Notes: generated by a model not told the origin, from the sequence alone. A DNA stretch of 64,000 nucleotides from Sclerodactyla briareus (GCA_026419785.1 JAODTK010003176.1:62001-126000), one strand, 5' to 3'. Shown: positions 13,110 through 25,441, counted from the stretch's first letter. Numbers and translations are program-made.

Positions 13110-13280
13110 TCTAGTAGAAAAGCACTCATTGGGGAAGGACTTGAATAGGGAGCCTCCTCGTAAATTCCTCCTCTCCAGGGCTGAGAGGAGGGCAGATGAC
13201 AGAGAGGTGATGCTCTTCTTATACTGGATGCAGTTGAGGTGTTGGCTCTGTGAGCGTGTCGTGGACCTGCTCAGGCCGAA
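13110..13280 (-). CDS. Candidate exon (57 codons) of an unrecognised minus-strand gene
   Basis: On the minus strand a long pyrimidine tract ending in TTTTCTCAG precedes 171 bases that are open in one frame and end exactly at ACTAGA|GTATGT, an excellent donor. The product reads FGLSRSTTRSQSQHLN at its start and ALERRNLRGGSLFKSFPNE near its end. It is Ser/Arg-rich, probably intracellular or flexible. The length is a multiple of three (phase 0 at both ends). No domain was recognised. Good signals on both sides make this one of the better exon candidates in 10-18 kb. Confidence 0.5.
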
Positions 13281-15324
13281 CTGAGAAAATGAAGAGAGAG
13301 GAGAGGAGTAGTTACTTCCAGATGAGGAGGACAGTGAAAATGAGACAGAACCACTATTATGTTATGTTTTTTGAAATGGGAAACTATGCAGCATACACAT
13401 TTGAAACCTCACAAAAGAATGTTTAATACTAATTTGAATGAATTGAAAGTCCACAAGAATTCAAAGGAAATAGAGATGCAAGCCATTCATCGACTCAGAG
13501 AAAATATTACATTTCATCATAAATCATTGCATTCATCAAATACTGTGTGTGAACTCAATAGCAACATTTCAGGATTGTGTCCTTGGGATATCACTGAACT
13601 TGGATAATTGTTGCAGAGGCTTTTTTCTTCATATAAGTTTGGAACCAAAAATTTGGGATTGAAGTGATGAAAAATTCCCCATCTCACAGATGAAGGTTTG
13701 TAGCACAATCTGTTCCAATTTAAAAAAATGTGAGTATTCAAGCGTTATCAACAGAGCAATGAGATACACAATGACTAAGTACAGGATGTATGCATTTGTC
13801 ATTTGATGATATACCTGGATACGTTGAGCATGTCAAAGGGTGGGAATGAATATGTTATGGTACATGTCACTTCAGATGACTTCACATCAGATGACCCACA
13901 ATAGTAGGTCAGCTGTTCCATCATTCTCCTACAGATTCCAAAGCTTTGTGACTGACTCTTTATAGATAGTGACGCACATGTGAGTCACACTGTATTTAAC
14001 AATGCCCACCCATTGAAGCTGACCATGCCATTGAATGACCACGACCAGGGTATGAGGAGAGGAAGATCATCATGCAATGGACAAGACTCATTAGACAGGG
14101 ACCAACTTTTTCCATGCCCCCTCTATGGAAGATTGTTTTACAGATAGTTGCATCACTGGAGTACCTAGTCGCACCAGCAGTCTGAGGCATACATAGTGTG
14201 TGACATACTAGGACCTGACAGGAAATTGAAACTGCATATAGGAAGTCGGTTGCTCGACTAAATATTGGCTACATGAGTCACAAGTGCAAATGTAGGCTAT
14301 CATTCATGAGTGGCATAGCGAGGAAGAGGAAGGAATATGCATTTGTTTGAGGATTGAGCTAGATTCATGCACTCCCTAATTCTTGGACGAAAACTAGTGT
14401 TTCAGACACAATTTCCTGATTCTCTTCCTTTTACGAAATCTGGTTCGGAAAAATGCATCCACGAGGGGAAAAAAATGTATAATTGCCATGTAAAACCAAC
14501 TGCAAATACTATCCCTAACAGATGTTAGGTGTCAAATTTAATGTATGACATGCCTAAAAAAATTTTTGCATAGTGGTAAATGCTTTTATTTATGGAGAAA
14601 AGTTTCAAAGTTGTTATAACGTTTCGTTTGAAATGTTAGGACTTGGTCTGAGTAATTTCTCTGAATGACATTTGCACGTTCGTCCACTACACGAAGCAGG
14701 AACAAATAGCCCAGTACAATCGTCAAGCTAGTAGAGTCTTGTTCAAGGAGGTCCAGACAGGAACAACTGAACAATCAATCCACCTGGAATACTGAAGGGT
14801 AGTGCATAGAAAATAAGCTTTCAAATAAGAATAAACATCGAAGACATGACACAGGGTGTATGTTCCAAGGATCATTGGCACAACTTGCCCTAAACAAACA
14901 CACCCAAGTTCTACATTGACTAGATGACTGACGCTGCTTCATGGGACCAGGGATTCATGAAACTGGTCCTGTAATTGAAGATATGGAGGCAGTTGTCAAG
15001 GGGATCACTATAAAAATATATTAACTAGATAGCACAAACAATATGCTAACAGCATTCTCTATGCGACTTTACAAATGTCCCAGAGGCCCAAGAAGAAGGA
15101 AGGGGTTTAAGTTCCTCTTACTTGATGCGCTGCGTGGAAGGGAGTTCAAATCTGCTCTAAACGAACCGGATCTCATGACAGACCTATATATTGGGCAATG
15201 GAGAAGTGTAGTGTCACCGAAGACGAATGCACGGGATGAACCATGTCATCAGATACTGAGGAGTTATGTTATGAGTTATGTACTGATCGACAATGTTATA
15301 GACAAGAAGGCATGATAAACTTAC

Positions 15325-15596
15325 CTCTGAAACCAAATTGGTAACCAGTGCAATGCAGCAAGAATATTAAAAGAAGCACTGTCACGCTTGGGTCCCCTTT
15401 CATGACAAGTATAGCCGAGTTGTTTTGCAACATTTGTAACCGGTGGATTTGTTCTCCATGGCAGAGTTGCTCAAAAGTGAATTTTACAATGAATCCAGAC
15501 ACAGACCACACAACAAAGACAGTTTCTAATCCATGAAGTAGAGAAATGGGGAAACTCCAGCATTCCACTAAACTTGTCTGTTCCCCTGATTGAAAT
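15325..15596 (-). CDS. Candidate membrane-protein exon on the minus strand
   Basis: On the minus strand a T-rich acceptor (GATTTTTTTGACAG) precedes 272 open bases ending at CAGAG|GTAAGT, an ideal donor. The translation holds two hydrophobic stretches, around SLLHGLETVFVVWSVSG and VTVLLLIFLLHCTGYQFGF, separated by a polar loop. It therefore looks like part of a multi-pass membrane protein. No ATG is needed because this is an internal exon. I cannot assign the family. It lies upstream of the 13.1-kb exon on the same strand and could belong to the same gene. Confidence 0.45.
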
Positions 15597-15809
15597 CTGT
15601 CAAAAAAATCCCGGGCTAACTATGAGTGGCTTGGAATCTTATTTGAACTAGAAATGAATCGTGTCTACGGAAACCAGTTTTTTATCATTTATTCATCAGT
15701 TCAATCAAACCGGATACCACTACTATGATTTCTTGAGAAAAAATTCAAGTTAACAACAGACCAGAAATTAATTAAGTACTCATTTTCTATTTATTCACTT
15801 TAACTGCAG

Positions 15810-16309
15810 TTCTCCAGGGGAATATGTTCCCCATACATGCCCACTATAACAAGGACAAAACGGCTAGCATGACTCCGGACTGGGGTCGACTTCCCAATAC
15901 CAATTTCGTTCCTGGTGAATCTCTCAAGTTGCATTTTTCATGGATAGGGAAAAGAAAAACATATACAAGCCGGCCCAAAGATGCAGATCGGATATTAACA
16001 CTGTTGTCAGTGAAAAATACAAGCATTGGAATAAGGCTTGCCTCTTTATTGGTACCAAGAGTTGGGGTCAGGTTCACACATAAAGACAGCAACTTGCAAA
16101 TTGCCTGCCTCCTGTTTTCACCTGCTCCAAACTCATATGCTGAGTGCCCAGCGGTGCAGGCGGCAACGGGTACCATTGTTACAGTGTTTGGTCATGGACC
16201 AGACTGGGATGTGAACCCTGATATTTGGGTTAGTAAAGCAAACCCTCTACCACGGGTGCTAACCACACATGCCGAGTATGAAATGATAAGGAACAGGTAC
16301 CGCCTCTAG
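15810..16309 (+). CDS. Candidate terminal exon on the plus strand, unrecognised
   Basis: A pyrimidine-rich tract ending in AACTGCAG precedes an open frame of about 165 codons running through the acceptor to a TAG at 16,307-16,309. It reads GNMFPIHAHYN near its start and AEYEMIRNRYRL at its end. It is the longest open frame between the TAF3 exons and the DIRS element. I see no known domain, signal peptide or membrane segment. It may be a real terminal exon, an old mobile-element frame, or chance. Confidence 0.35.
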
Positions 16310-16708
16310 TCTTTGGTTTTATACTCACTAGTTATTTTGCATCTCAGATGCATCTCATACTCTCATGGGGATGCCCTTGCTTGCGATAAATAATATTCCA
16401 AGCCTGATTCACTGCCAATTAGTTTGATTTAGGTCATATTTTTGTGTATGCCTCTTACCTTTTTTGGTCCCACCCATTTTATCCAAAGTGTCCTTTTATG
16501 GGTCAAAATTCTAAAAATTGACTGGAAATTGCCCAAAAAGATGATTTGCTCCTTTTGCCAAATAAGGCCAAATGGAAAAACTGGCAACCCTGGTTCTATT
16601 TCTGATACTTGTGCGCAAGCAGCATGCACAGACAGTGTGGTATGCAGTTTAACAAACAACAACCTGATTTTAACATGTTGACACTATCATCCAAAACTGG
16701 CTACCAAT

Positions 16709-16886
16709 TCAAAAGGATATCATCCTCTTGTGAAGTTCATCCTGTGATGCTGGGATGATATGCTGCTGGGGGGTCTGGATACCCTTCTTCTGCCTCTGAA
16801 GGTGGTGGATGGAAGAGGGGGCACATGATGGTGTGGAAGGGTCCCAGTGATCAAGGAATGTGAGTACTTCTGGGCTGCCCTTCAAT
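16709..16886 (-). CDS. Candidate terminal exon on the minus strand
   Basis: On the minus strand the tract TTTCGTTTTCCATCCAG precedes a frame reading LKGSPEVLTFLDHWD and ending ELHKRMISF then TGA. A second frame of the same DNA, PLFHPPPSEAEEGYPDPP, also looks protein-like, so the true frame is uncertain and an indel may be involved. No domain was recognised. Confidence 0.3.
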
Positions 16887-17694
16887 CTGGATGGAAAACG
16901 AAATGAGAAATGTAATTGCATGGGGTGCAAATATAGAGAGACTGGAATGAAATTATCCCCAATTAAATTTATGCAATTGCCGGCAATCTATTGTTCGGGC
17001 CTCTATTTTATAATCTGCGAATCTCAAGAAGGCCAGAATCCTGATCCACATCATGCCACAATGGGGCTTTTTCCATTTTGCACAATTAAGATTGTTTTCA
17101 TGAAAGGTCATATCCGTATTTGATTAGGTTCAACATACGGCGTATACCTACAAAAGGAGTTATTTTTCTCATAAATATAATACTAGGGGTAAAGGTTATA
17201 CAATCAAATGTGTTGGTTGACTGGTGCAGTATATATCTAATTTCTACCTGTCAAGAGGTTTTGAAGTGGATGTGAAAGTGTATTTTCTCCTTCTGATAAG
17301 GGGCACTTATTGTACCTGTTGAAGAATTCCGCAATTTTGTGTTAGGTCGGGTGGACGATAGCATGATACATTAATAAATGGTGATTCACTCCAGATAGTA
17401 GGAATGTAGGTCAAACCCTCTCTGTACAAAGGTGTTAGCTGCCTGATGGCTATTCTCTCATCTTCATCATAAAATTTGACGTCTCCCAGGCTTTTCCCTG
17501 TGAGTATGGAAGCTCAGTTGAGGAAAGAGGGTGACGGAACACAAGAATCTATAGGCATGCTTCTAATTGAAACCAATATCTATCAATCTAATAGGGATCA
17601 GGAGGCGACAGCTCAGTGGGCCAGAGCTTCATGTTTAGGATCAATGTTCAAATAATGTTCAAATAATTATGACAGCTCAATTGACTATTTTTTT

Positions 17695-17865
17695 TTAAGT
17701 GTCCTTAGATGAGGCATGTCTACTCAATGGTTTTATGCTATCAATGTGCTTTGGTGGCAACCTGAGAAGTGGCAACTTGTAAGAGTAGTAACTGCCCATT
17801 GGCTGCCTTATTGGGGACGTTTCCCCATCGGAGCCACCATTCTCATGATTCTCGGATATGGGGTC
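17695..17865 (-). CDS. Candidate C-terminal exon on the minus strand
   Basis: On the minus strand a strong acceptor (GCTTTTTTTCACAG) is followed by about 56 codons: DPISENHENGGSDGETSPI, later YYSYKLPLLRLPPKHIDS, ending ASSKDT and TAA. The acidic, Ser-rich start and basic end suggest a cytoplasmic tail. No homologue was recognised. Any earlier exons of such a gene would lie to the right, where the DIRS element now sits. Confidence 0.4.
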   Translation of the reverse strand, partial: DPISENHENGGSDGETSPIRQPMGSYYSYKLPLLRLPPKHIDSIKPLSRHASSKDT

Positions 17866-18408
17866 CTGTGAAAAAAAGCTCTCCACATGATGCCTATGAC
17901 AATTTATCTATGTATAGGTATAGGGGAGGGAGTTGAGGGGAAATGGGGGATATTGTGAAAAATTTTCCATTTTTTTTTTCAACAAAATACATATTACGGG
18001 TTACAATCGCATGGAAAACGAAACCGGAAAAAAATTGTGCATTGAGAACAGTTAAGTTGCTTCACAATCAGTTCATATTTTTTCTCAGGACTTCTGTCAG
18101 CACACCCACAGTGATTTTTTGTTCTTTCTTCAGTTTAGGGCTGGATCCAACACCTTCTGGCCTTTGCTATACTAATGAACACTACCTGTATATCTTCTTC
18201 TGCAAGGAACTAAATAAAATGTTTATGATAATAATTGGAAAGTCTTACTCATCTGCCTTCTCAAACAACTCACCAGGGTGACGAAAGTGGATACCTCATC
18301 CGCGTGAAATTTCATCTTTGCGATATCTTAATCTGTTAGAGAAAGGAATTAGACGAACAGGCAGATTGATGCTCACTGATATATACATTACAAATTATCC
18401 AATTATCC

Positions 18409-18586
18409 CCGCTGGATTAGCGGGGCGATTTACGAAGAAGCGTACTTACCTTCCTGCGAAACTAGCTTATGTCGTTTTGGCTCAATGCCTCAATACTTCA
18501 ACACATACCAACCAAAACAATTATGCCGGGCGGGCCCACTCGATAGTACCTCCCGACCGGCCGCACTGCAACTATACGTAGCTCGC
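18409..18586. repeat. DIRS inverted terminal repeat, 3' side
   Basis: Its reverse complement aligns along its length with 26,230-26,393, sharing blocks such as 'aggtactatcgag', 'cataatt', 'ttgag.caaaacg' and 'ataag'. The outer end is taken as 18,409 because complementarity with the internal region stops there (CCGCTGG). Confidence 0.85.
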
Positions 18587-18637
18587 TCAACTTAATACCA
18601 CCCACAAAGTATTGGGGAGGAGGGTGGGACGCTAGAA

Positions 18638-18734
18638 GGTAGGTCGCGTCTTCGTAAATAAGCCCCGTCGTAATCCAGCGGTATGATTTACTTCCTGAAG
18701 CTACCTACCTCTAGCAAAACATACTTATATGCGA
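18638..18734. repeat. DIRS internal complementary region (ICR)
   Basis: Bases 18,638-18,681 are the reverse complement of the outer left repeat (shared 'cttcgtaaat' and 'aatccagcgg'). Bases 18,685-18,734 are the reverse complement of the outer right repeat (shared 'ctacctacc' and 'aacatactta'). The join at about 18,681 marks where the two element ends would meet in a circle. Confidence 0.85.
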
Positions 18735-18739
18735 CTTCC

Positions 18740-20030
18740 ACCGAAGCAGGAGGCGGGAGCGAAGAGGTCTTGGCACCCATGGGGAAGACCCCCATCTTCG
18801 CGTCTAACACAAGTAAACTCCGGCTAAACCGCACTCTCAGCTTCCTAAGCGCTAGCCCCTGAGGAACTGAGTGACGCGCGAAAAGCCGCAGACAACGGGA
18901 TTTCGTCCGCAGGAGTCCCGGAGGAAGATACAAAAGGATGAAGACGTTAGGGTCTTCACCCTGCGTTGCCTGGAGGATATCCTCCCAATGGTACAACCCA
19001 AAATAAAGCCCAGGAGGAAGAAAGGGAACGGACGTCATGGGCCCTAGGACGCCGACCGGAAGAAGTCCATTGGGTCTAGGCCATGATTATAGCCGGACAA
19101 GTCCACCTGGAAATCGGGTCCTTGAGGCACGATGATGAGGACGCCGTGACGTCACGAAGGAGCGAAGAGCACTCACCCTGAATGGAACGAGTGCGAAAAA
19201 GGTACCTCCAGAGGAAGGGAAACGGAAAGGGCACAAAAGTCTGTCCTCCTCCTTCAGAAAGACAACAAAGCGTCTACTGACGCGATTGAAAATTGGAGCA
19301 GGGAGAAAGTCCAGCGGACTGTGTCTTGGTGGGGAGGATGGGTTCTGGAATCAAGGAACCCCGTGGGTTTTTGTTGAACCTCATATGCCCGGGGCCATGA
19401 CAAAGGCGTGAAGGACGCTTCCGTCGAGGGCGGATGCCGCCGCCAAAAGAAAGGCAGGTTTGACTGACAAATCCATGAGGGAGCAGGAAAGTATAATTGG
19501 GCTCGAGGGCGGGCACGACAGGAAGGCAAGAACCCGCGAAGGTCCCATGTGGCAGGAGGACCAGACAGGACTCGAGGCCGTTCGAGCGCCATTGCCCTGA
19601 GCAAACTATTAAGGGAGCGGGACGACGAAATCGTCTCCCGATCAGGGGACCCGTCGTCGAAGTGTGATCGACGGCGATTCGCCGAACGGAAAGCCCCTGA
19701 CGGTATTAACCTGACGCCCCGATTCGAACAGGTGGATCAAGAAATCTGCAACGATCGGGATAGACGCCGAAGCGAAGGAACCGGAGCGATTGAGAACCCC
19801 CCCACCATTCTCGAACAGTCCGAGTCGCGCAGAAGAATGCGCCTGGTGGAGGGGGCCTTGCCCCGGCCGCCCCCGCAGATCAGCAGCTTCTCCGACAAAG
19901 CCATCCTTTGGAACGCCGAGCGGAAGACCTCCAGGCAGGCCAGTCAATGTAGCACCCCGTGCGAGAGGGGCGGGTCCCTCCCCGGCGGGTGAGTGCGGAG
20001 GAGGGCTAGATCGGCCGGGAGGACTTGCGG
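18740..20030 (-). pseudogene. DIRS tyrosine recombinase, frame-broken
   Basis: The tyrosine recombinase cuts and rejoins DNA to insert the circular DIRS cDNA. Reading the minus strand, an N-terminal helical region occurs near 19,700-19,850 (VADFLIHLFESGRQVNT). A central part follows at 19,270-19,610, including MALERPRVLS, LCHGPGHMRFN and SLIPEPI. The catalytic C-terminal part is at 18,930-19,030, with WEDILQA, PNVF and a Tyr in the expected FILLYL position for the nucleophile. Several frameshifts and stops separate these blocks, so no full-length enzyme is encoded. The block order and motifs fit DIRS recombinases rather than phage integrases. Confidence 0.75.
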
Positions 20031-20039
20031 GAAGTCCTT

Positions 20040-20770
20040 CAGTAGGGCCAGCAGATCCGGAACCCATCCTTGGAGGGCCTAATGGGGCGATCAGCATAGG
20101 CTACACCCTTCGTCGTGGGCCTTCAAGAGCACCCGGGGCCCAGGGCGAAGGGAGGGAGGCGAACCCCCTTGAGGAAGGCCAAGGCCTGAGCCAAGGCCTT
20201 CCTACCGCCATCTCCGCCCCTTTGACTGGGAATCTGCCCATAACCCGGGAGCTGCGTTTGGTGCGACGCGAACATGTCTACGTCTGGGAAGACCCCGTGC
20301 CTCGACGATATCCTACCGCCAGTTCTCTTGGAGCGACCCTCGATTGACCGGAAAAACCCCGCGCCGGACAATCTGCCGCTGGTGTTTTCCACTCCCGGGA
20401 GATGCACGCCCGTAGTGAACCCCGTGATCGCGGCACCAACAGAACATGTCCCAGCAAATCTTCCACAGGCGTAGGGACCGAGTCCCGCCTTGGGGTTAAT
20501 GTGCACCACCAACTGTCGTGTTGTCCATGCAGACGAGAACCCAACCGATTTCCGAGACTTGGTCCTTAAACCTATCAGGCCTGTTGAACCGCAGTAGTTC
20601 CTACCAGCGCATTGATATGCCACGTCTGCCCCTCCGAGCCAGGGATGGCCAGGGAGAGAGGGCCCAGCATGGCCCCCCAGCCGCCATGACGCATCGTCGT
20701 CACCACGACGCTTGGCTTCGGAGTAGGGAACGACTTGCCTCCGACCAGATGTGCGGGATCCGACCACCAC
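20040..20770 (-). pseudogene. DIRS RNase H region, frame-broken
   Basis: RNase H removes the RNA template during reverse transcription. The minus strand shows a frame of 215 codons with AGLGPYACGRFAG, GVHLPGVENTSGRLS (the conserved H-L-P-G-x-x-N region) and DVDMFASHQTQLPGY, then ALAQALAF and LPPFAL. The next frame begins LIAPLGPPR. This is the order found at the end of DIRS ORF2. The active-site acidic residues are partly lost or shifted. The recombinase follows at once downstream. Confidence 0.75.
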
Positions 20771-20928
20771 TGAAGTCTACTCGAGGTGTGGTGCTTGCGG
20801 CACTACTCAAGACATGGGTCGATAAGATCGATGGACAGAAGTGCGAAAGCAGATGAACCTGCGGGACGCATGTTTAGACGGCACCACGGCACAAGATCCA
20901 CCAGACTGGCCAGGTAGCCTAGGGGCAA

Positions 20929-22010
20929 CTAGCCACGCTCGGGCCGGATTGGTGGGGTCCCGATCAGGGCCACCCCCGCTCGTACCGCCTGGATCCGATC
21001 CGGGGTGGGCACGGCCGTCCCTGTACGAAGTCGATCTCCGCACCCAGAAAGGACTCCCTGTGAAACGGGAGGAGCGATTAATTCTGACGTTGATGACCCA
21101 ACCACAGCTCCTGTGTCCTGTTGGAACTCCCGTTCGTGTCGCTCAGGCACTGGTCTCGACTGGGAGCCAGGATCAGCCGTCGTCCAGGTACTGAAAGAAG
21201 ATGGCCCATGCGGTGGAGAAACCCCCCCAGCACCCGGGTTAAGCGGGAGAAGGTCTGGTGCCGTGGACTGCCGAACGTGAGCGGCCGGAACTGAGAGGCT
21301 TGGTCCTCGAGACGCAGCCCATCCACGGGCGAGAGGATCGTGGCTGGCATATTGATGTACGCAATCCGACAAAGGTCCACCTGATGCCCGCCACCATCCC
21401 CATGGCAAACCGGGATAGGATGAGAGCCCGGGTGTCCATGCGACGGGACGTCCGGAACTGATTAGGCTTGGTCCTCGAAGACGAGCCCAAAAGCCCCCCA
21501 CGGCGAGGATCGTGGACTCTATGGAGTAGCATCCGAAAGGTACACCGATGCCGCCGCACCATCCCCGGTGCAAGCCGGATAGGATGAAGCATGGTGTCCT
21601 GCGGAACCAGGCGCACGAATGTGCCGGTTCAAGCCGCAAGTTGATGATTCGGACGCCATGTACCTCCTTCTTGGGCTCCAGTAAGAAGTGGATAGGACGG
21701 AGGACAGGCGGGACCGCTCGACTGCCCTCCTCTCCAGGAGGGAAACATTTCCTCCCGTGAGCCGAAGCCCGTGGACGCATCCCCAGGGAACCGGGGTGAC
21801 TCTCGGACGGACGACCGCGGGGGGTTGAGGTAAATTCCAACCTGTAAACCAGATCCAAACCTCTGAAGAACCACTTGTCCCCGTGATGGTCCCCCCCATT
21901 TCTCCTCCCCGAAAAGAGTCGGCAACCTTCCCACCACTGGGGGGGTGAAAGGTTGCGACTCCCCCTGCAGTCATTTTGCTCCCCCTCCCCGTCCGCCACG
22001 GGCGGACCTA
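20929..22010 (-). pseudogene. DIRS reverse transcriptase region, frame-broken
   Basis: The minus strand contains, across three frames, YRLEFTSTPRG (about 21,830), LLERRAVERS, LEPKKEVHGVRIINLRL (about 21,660), a VDL...AYINMP block (about 21,365), QASQFRPLTFG (about 21,290) and LILAPSRDQCLSD (about 21,150). This is the RT motif order of DIRS. A YLDD catalytic box is present at 21,179-21,190, but the reading frame changes by one base directly after it. The 440-codon frame 22,251-20,929 overlaps RT but is not in the RT frame throughout, so it is not a real protein. Confidence 0.8.
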
Positions 22011-22454
22011 CCGCGGGAGACCCGCTCTGGCCGGGAGGAGTCCTGACCTGAGGGGGAGGGGCGGCGGTCTTGGGGCTGCATTCCTTGGAACGGCCCTGTC
22101 CGCGGGTTTTATTCCCGGGGATCAGCCATAACGCCCCGGATCCCCTCCCCCTCTTAGGATTTGGGCGGCTTTTTCCCTCTGCGGATGGCCGGGGTATGGT
22201 ACCCTTCGTCTTTCGAAGGTCGCTTGTCTGGTGACCCTCCTCCGATACCACTCTGTACAGGACGGCCCTCCGAAGAGGTCTGGGCCCTGGCTGGAGCGTC
22301 AGAGGGCTCTTTGCCGCGTTTCGGGGAGTCCCGGTGTGGGACGATCATTTGCCGTTGGAACGACAACTGCCGACTGACGACCCGGCAAACTGTGGCCCCT
22401 GGGCCGTGGTAAGTCCGACATGAGCCGCTCTCATGCTGTCTTCCATAGGCGAGC

Positions 22455-24072
22455 TCACACTGCTCGTGTAACAGGGCGGAGCCATTCCGCTACCTGGAAT
22501 TGGGCGGCGGATAGCTTCAGCCCGAACCGGGCCGCACTGTCCAGTCCCTGGCGTATCAAGTTCTGAACGGAGTTGTTTGTCCTTGACTCAAATCGCGAGG
22601 AGAATCCCTCCAAGGATTGCGTGACCTTCGCTCTCCCTCGAAGCCCAGCCTTTCCCATGCTTCGGTAGGCAGGTGGGGTGGCTGAATCATCGCCCGGTAG
22701 TGCTTCCTCCGACACCCGGAGGAGCGGTCTATATCTCGCGGGGAGGCGGACCATTTCTGGCGTGAAGCCCGCCAGGGTGTCATGTAAGTAACCCGTCCAC
22801 AGTGTATCGTGGGCCTAGGCTGGGGCTGGTCCGGGTTTGAGCCACCCCCTTCCATAGAGCTAAACCACGCCGGGTCGGATCGAGGGAACCTCCTAGGTCG
22901 CGGAGTCTGGAATCTGAAAAAATCGATTTAGCTCTGGCGACTACGGGGTCTACGCCGGCCATCACTGAGGGCGCTATCATGTATGTCCCATAGGGTCCCG
23001 CCTCCGATGGGGTACCGGAGTGGCCGGGTCCCCCGGACCCGTCGGGGGGCGTCCCTGAGCAGGGTAACGGCTCTGAGAGCGTTCACAGAGGCGGGAGCCG
23101 CGAACTACCCTGCTCGCGTCTCCTGACGAGTTTGCTCCGAAAAGTGTCGGAAGCGTGAACCTCCAGGGTATCCCTTCCGTCCGTGTATTCCCGGAAGGAG
23201 GGTCCATTCCCTGGTAAGGCCCGGGGTCCGAGGTCCACTCGGTGGTCGGACTGACTGAACGCGAGTCCCCCATAGCTTGCATAGACGCCATTTCCGCTCG
23301 GACAGCCCGGAGCTCGCCGATCCCCGATCGGCTACGATGGCGCGATCGATAACCCCGGTCCCTGGATCGGAGCTGAGTCTCTATGATGCGCCTGACAGCG
23401 GGGCTGCGAGTCGGTGAACGGCTATGGTCTCCTGCTGCCCGCTGGTGACGACGTGATCCTGCCTGTCACGATGATGAGAGCGGCGTCGCCGGTAGGACCG
23501 ACTGTCACGCGACTAACGCGCGGGACGTCGACCTGGTGCGAGAACGCGAGCGCCGCGCACCCCCATTCGTGTCACGGACGACGGGAATGACTGTGAACGT
23601 CCCCTCTGCAAGCGCGGGGGGTGTACGTCCGTTCGCAGTCTCCCCCGGACAACGCGAACTGCTCTGATCCGCCCCGTGCCGTGTCCCGCGCCTGGCGGTA
23701 ACGGTCGTAGGGGGTTGCTCAGTCCGGGGGGACGCCGATGGGACACTCATTGGGTTGGGCGTTGAACTGGGCGACCCTGTGTCGTGGCGTTGGGCGTTGA
23801 CTATGCCATAGGGCACGAAGGTTTGCCACCCGTTCGCAAGGCGGCTGTACCCATCGCCGGCCGGGATTAAGGCTCGCGCCGGCCCAGGTTTGTGCGTACG
23901 AATAAACCGGAGGGGATCCTACTGAGTGGGTACGCGCTACAGTAGGGGGAACTACCGTAGAGACCGGGCTGCTTGAGCGAGGAGCCGGTCCCCGGGCGGA
24001 GGGTCCTTCAACAGGCGCCGAAGAGCCGGATGTTGGGGTCTGCGCACTTGGGTCCGATAACGGAGTCCACAA
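22455..24072 (-). pseudogene. Probable DIRS gag-like region, frame-broken
   Basis: This is placed by position, immediately 5' of RT on the minus strand. Fragments include a proline/serine-rich stretch (24,072-23,719, with HRVAQFNAQPNECP) and an amphipathic stretch with VTQSLEGFSSRFE and LSAAQFQVAEWLRPV (about 22,640-22,460), similar in style to the helical end of DIRS gag. Frames are short and broken. Assignment rests mainly on synteny. Confidence 0.5.
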
Positions 24073-24269
24073 CCTGTCTTCCTCTTTGGAGACGTAACCG
24101 CTAAAATAAGGTTAATCCTACAACCGCGACGGTTGGAACTCTGGAGGAGACCGCGTCTCTGGTGCCGCAAAAGGCAAAGAGTTTCGTCCTTAAAAGCGCG
24201 CCACAAGGGCCCTAGGACGGGGACTAAGGGACTCAACTCCGGGAAGGCGTCTTCTGGTCGTTGGTAACG

Positions 24270-24690
24270 ATCGTGATAGCCAGATCTATTTTCCGGTTTA
24301 AGCAGGACACACAGCATGGTTCCAAGCGGACATATGTATACTTACGTGGAAATAATCCTCGTAACGAACCACTCCGGTTAGCGGGCCACACCTCAGTGGG
24401 CCCTGCGAGTGTCCGGGTCCGTTTTTGTGAACGTGATATCCCGATCCTTTTCCGGTTTAACAAAACAGTGTCACCACCTGGACCCAGTGGAAATATACTT
24501 AGTCCAAACAAAGATAATCGTGAAATCTCGCGGCGAACAACAGTGGCGAGAGAACCTGAAAGCCCGTCGCCGAGACCAGTACGTCTCTCCCGGTTTGAAA
24601 AGGGTCAACGGAAGAGAAAGTGGACCCTGTGGAAACGAACGTGACATTGAAAAGAGATTGCGTAGGACGATAAGAACGTAACAAATCAGT
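24270..24690. repeat. Degenerate ~150-base tandem repeat in the DIRS leader
   Basis: Three units share 'ccggttta/ga' near 24,293, 24,452 and 24,591, each followed some 45-50 bases later by 'gtggaaat' or 'gtggaaac' (24,340, 24,489, 24,630). The first two also share 'gtgatan.ccgatc.tttt'. Confidence 0.5.
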
Positions 24691-25441
24691 TTACTTTACG
24701 AAAATTAATGACAAAATCCCGTAGGGGATCCCACAGGCAGAGGGTGGCTGGGGAAGGGAGGTCCTGGCCGGGGAGCGGGAGTGAGTGCCGCTTAAAATTC
24801 CTGGTTTAGAACCTGAGACGTTACCACCTATCCCTCTATCTCGAGAGGAGAATTAATTTCGCGAGCGCTGAGAGTGCAGCGACGTTGGATCAACGCGAGG
24901 TGGAGGGGCGTCCTTCGTAAGTGTAGCAAAACTAGAGTAGTCGTCCCGCCGTAACTGCCTGAGATCGCAAAAAAAGCAAGCGGGGAAGGCGAAGAGTAGT
25001 GAAAAAACGGACGGAGAACGAACGTGACCGGGACCCCCCCCCCGGGTTGTGAGAGCCCCTGGGGGGAGTTAGGATGCTAAAAAACACTCGACCACATAAC
25101 CCCTAGGACTAAAAAGTTTTGGGGGTCTACGGGCTTCCTATCGCGAGGAAGATGGGCCAAAAACGCCGAAAACGTCGAAAACACGCGTTAATCGTTAGTG
25201 TAAAACACCCGACCCCTAGGGGGCCCCGCCTGGGGGACCCTGGGGGGCAGGGACGAGCCGGGACTGAACGATGGCACTGGCAACAGGAAAGGGAGACACT
25301 ACCTAAGGAGCAAGTTCACCACCAATACCTAAGGGCTAGCCTCTGACAGCGGCAGAGGAGAGGAGGGGAGGACAAACTTTGAGGAGCGGAGGAAAAGTAC
25401 GGTCGGGCCGAAACTTTGCACCGATGTCACGGCCACTGGAA

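Noticed and set aside
17594..17660. tRNA gene ('gacagctcagtgggccagagc' looks like a D-arm)
   Set aside because: No T-arm or acceptor stem follows; at most a SINE head fragment.
19549..20347. Plus-strand frames of 147 and 185 codons
   Set aside because: They are antisense shadows of the DIRS recombinase and RNase H regions in CpG-rich DNA.
20929..22251. 440-codon minus-strand open frame as one protein
   Set aside because: It is the longest frame in the window but the RT motifs it overlaps lie partly in other frames. It is a GC-rich composite inside a decayed DIRS element.
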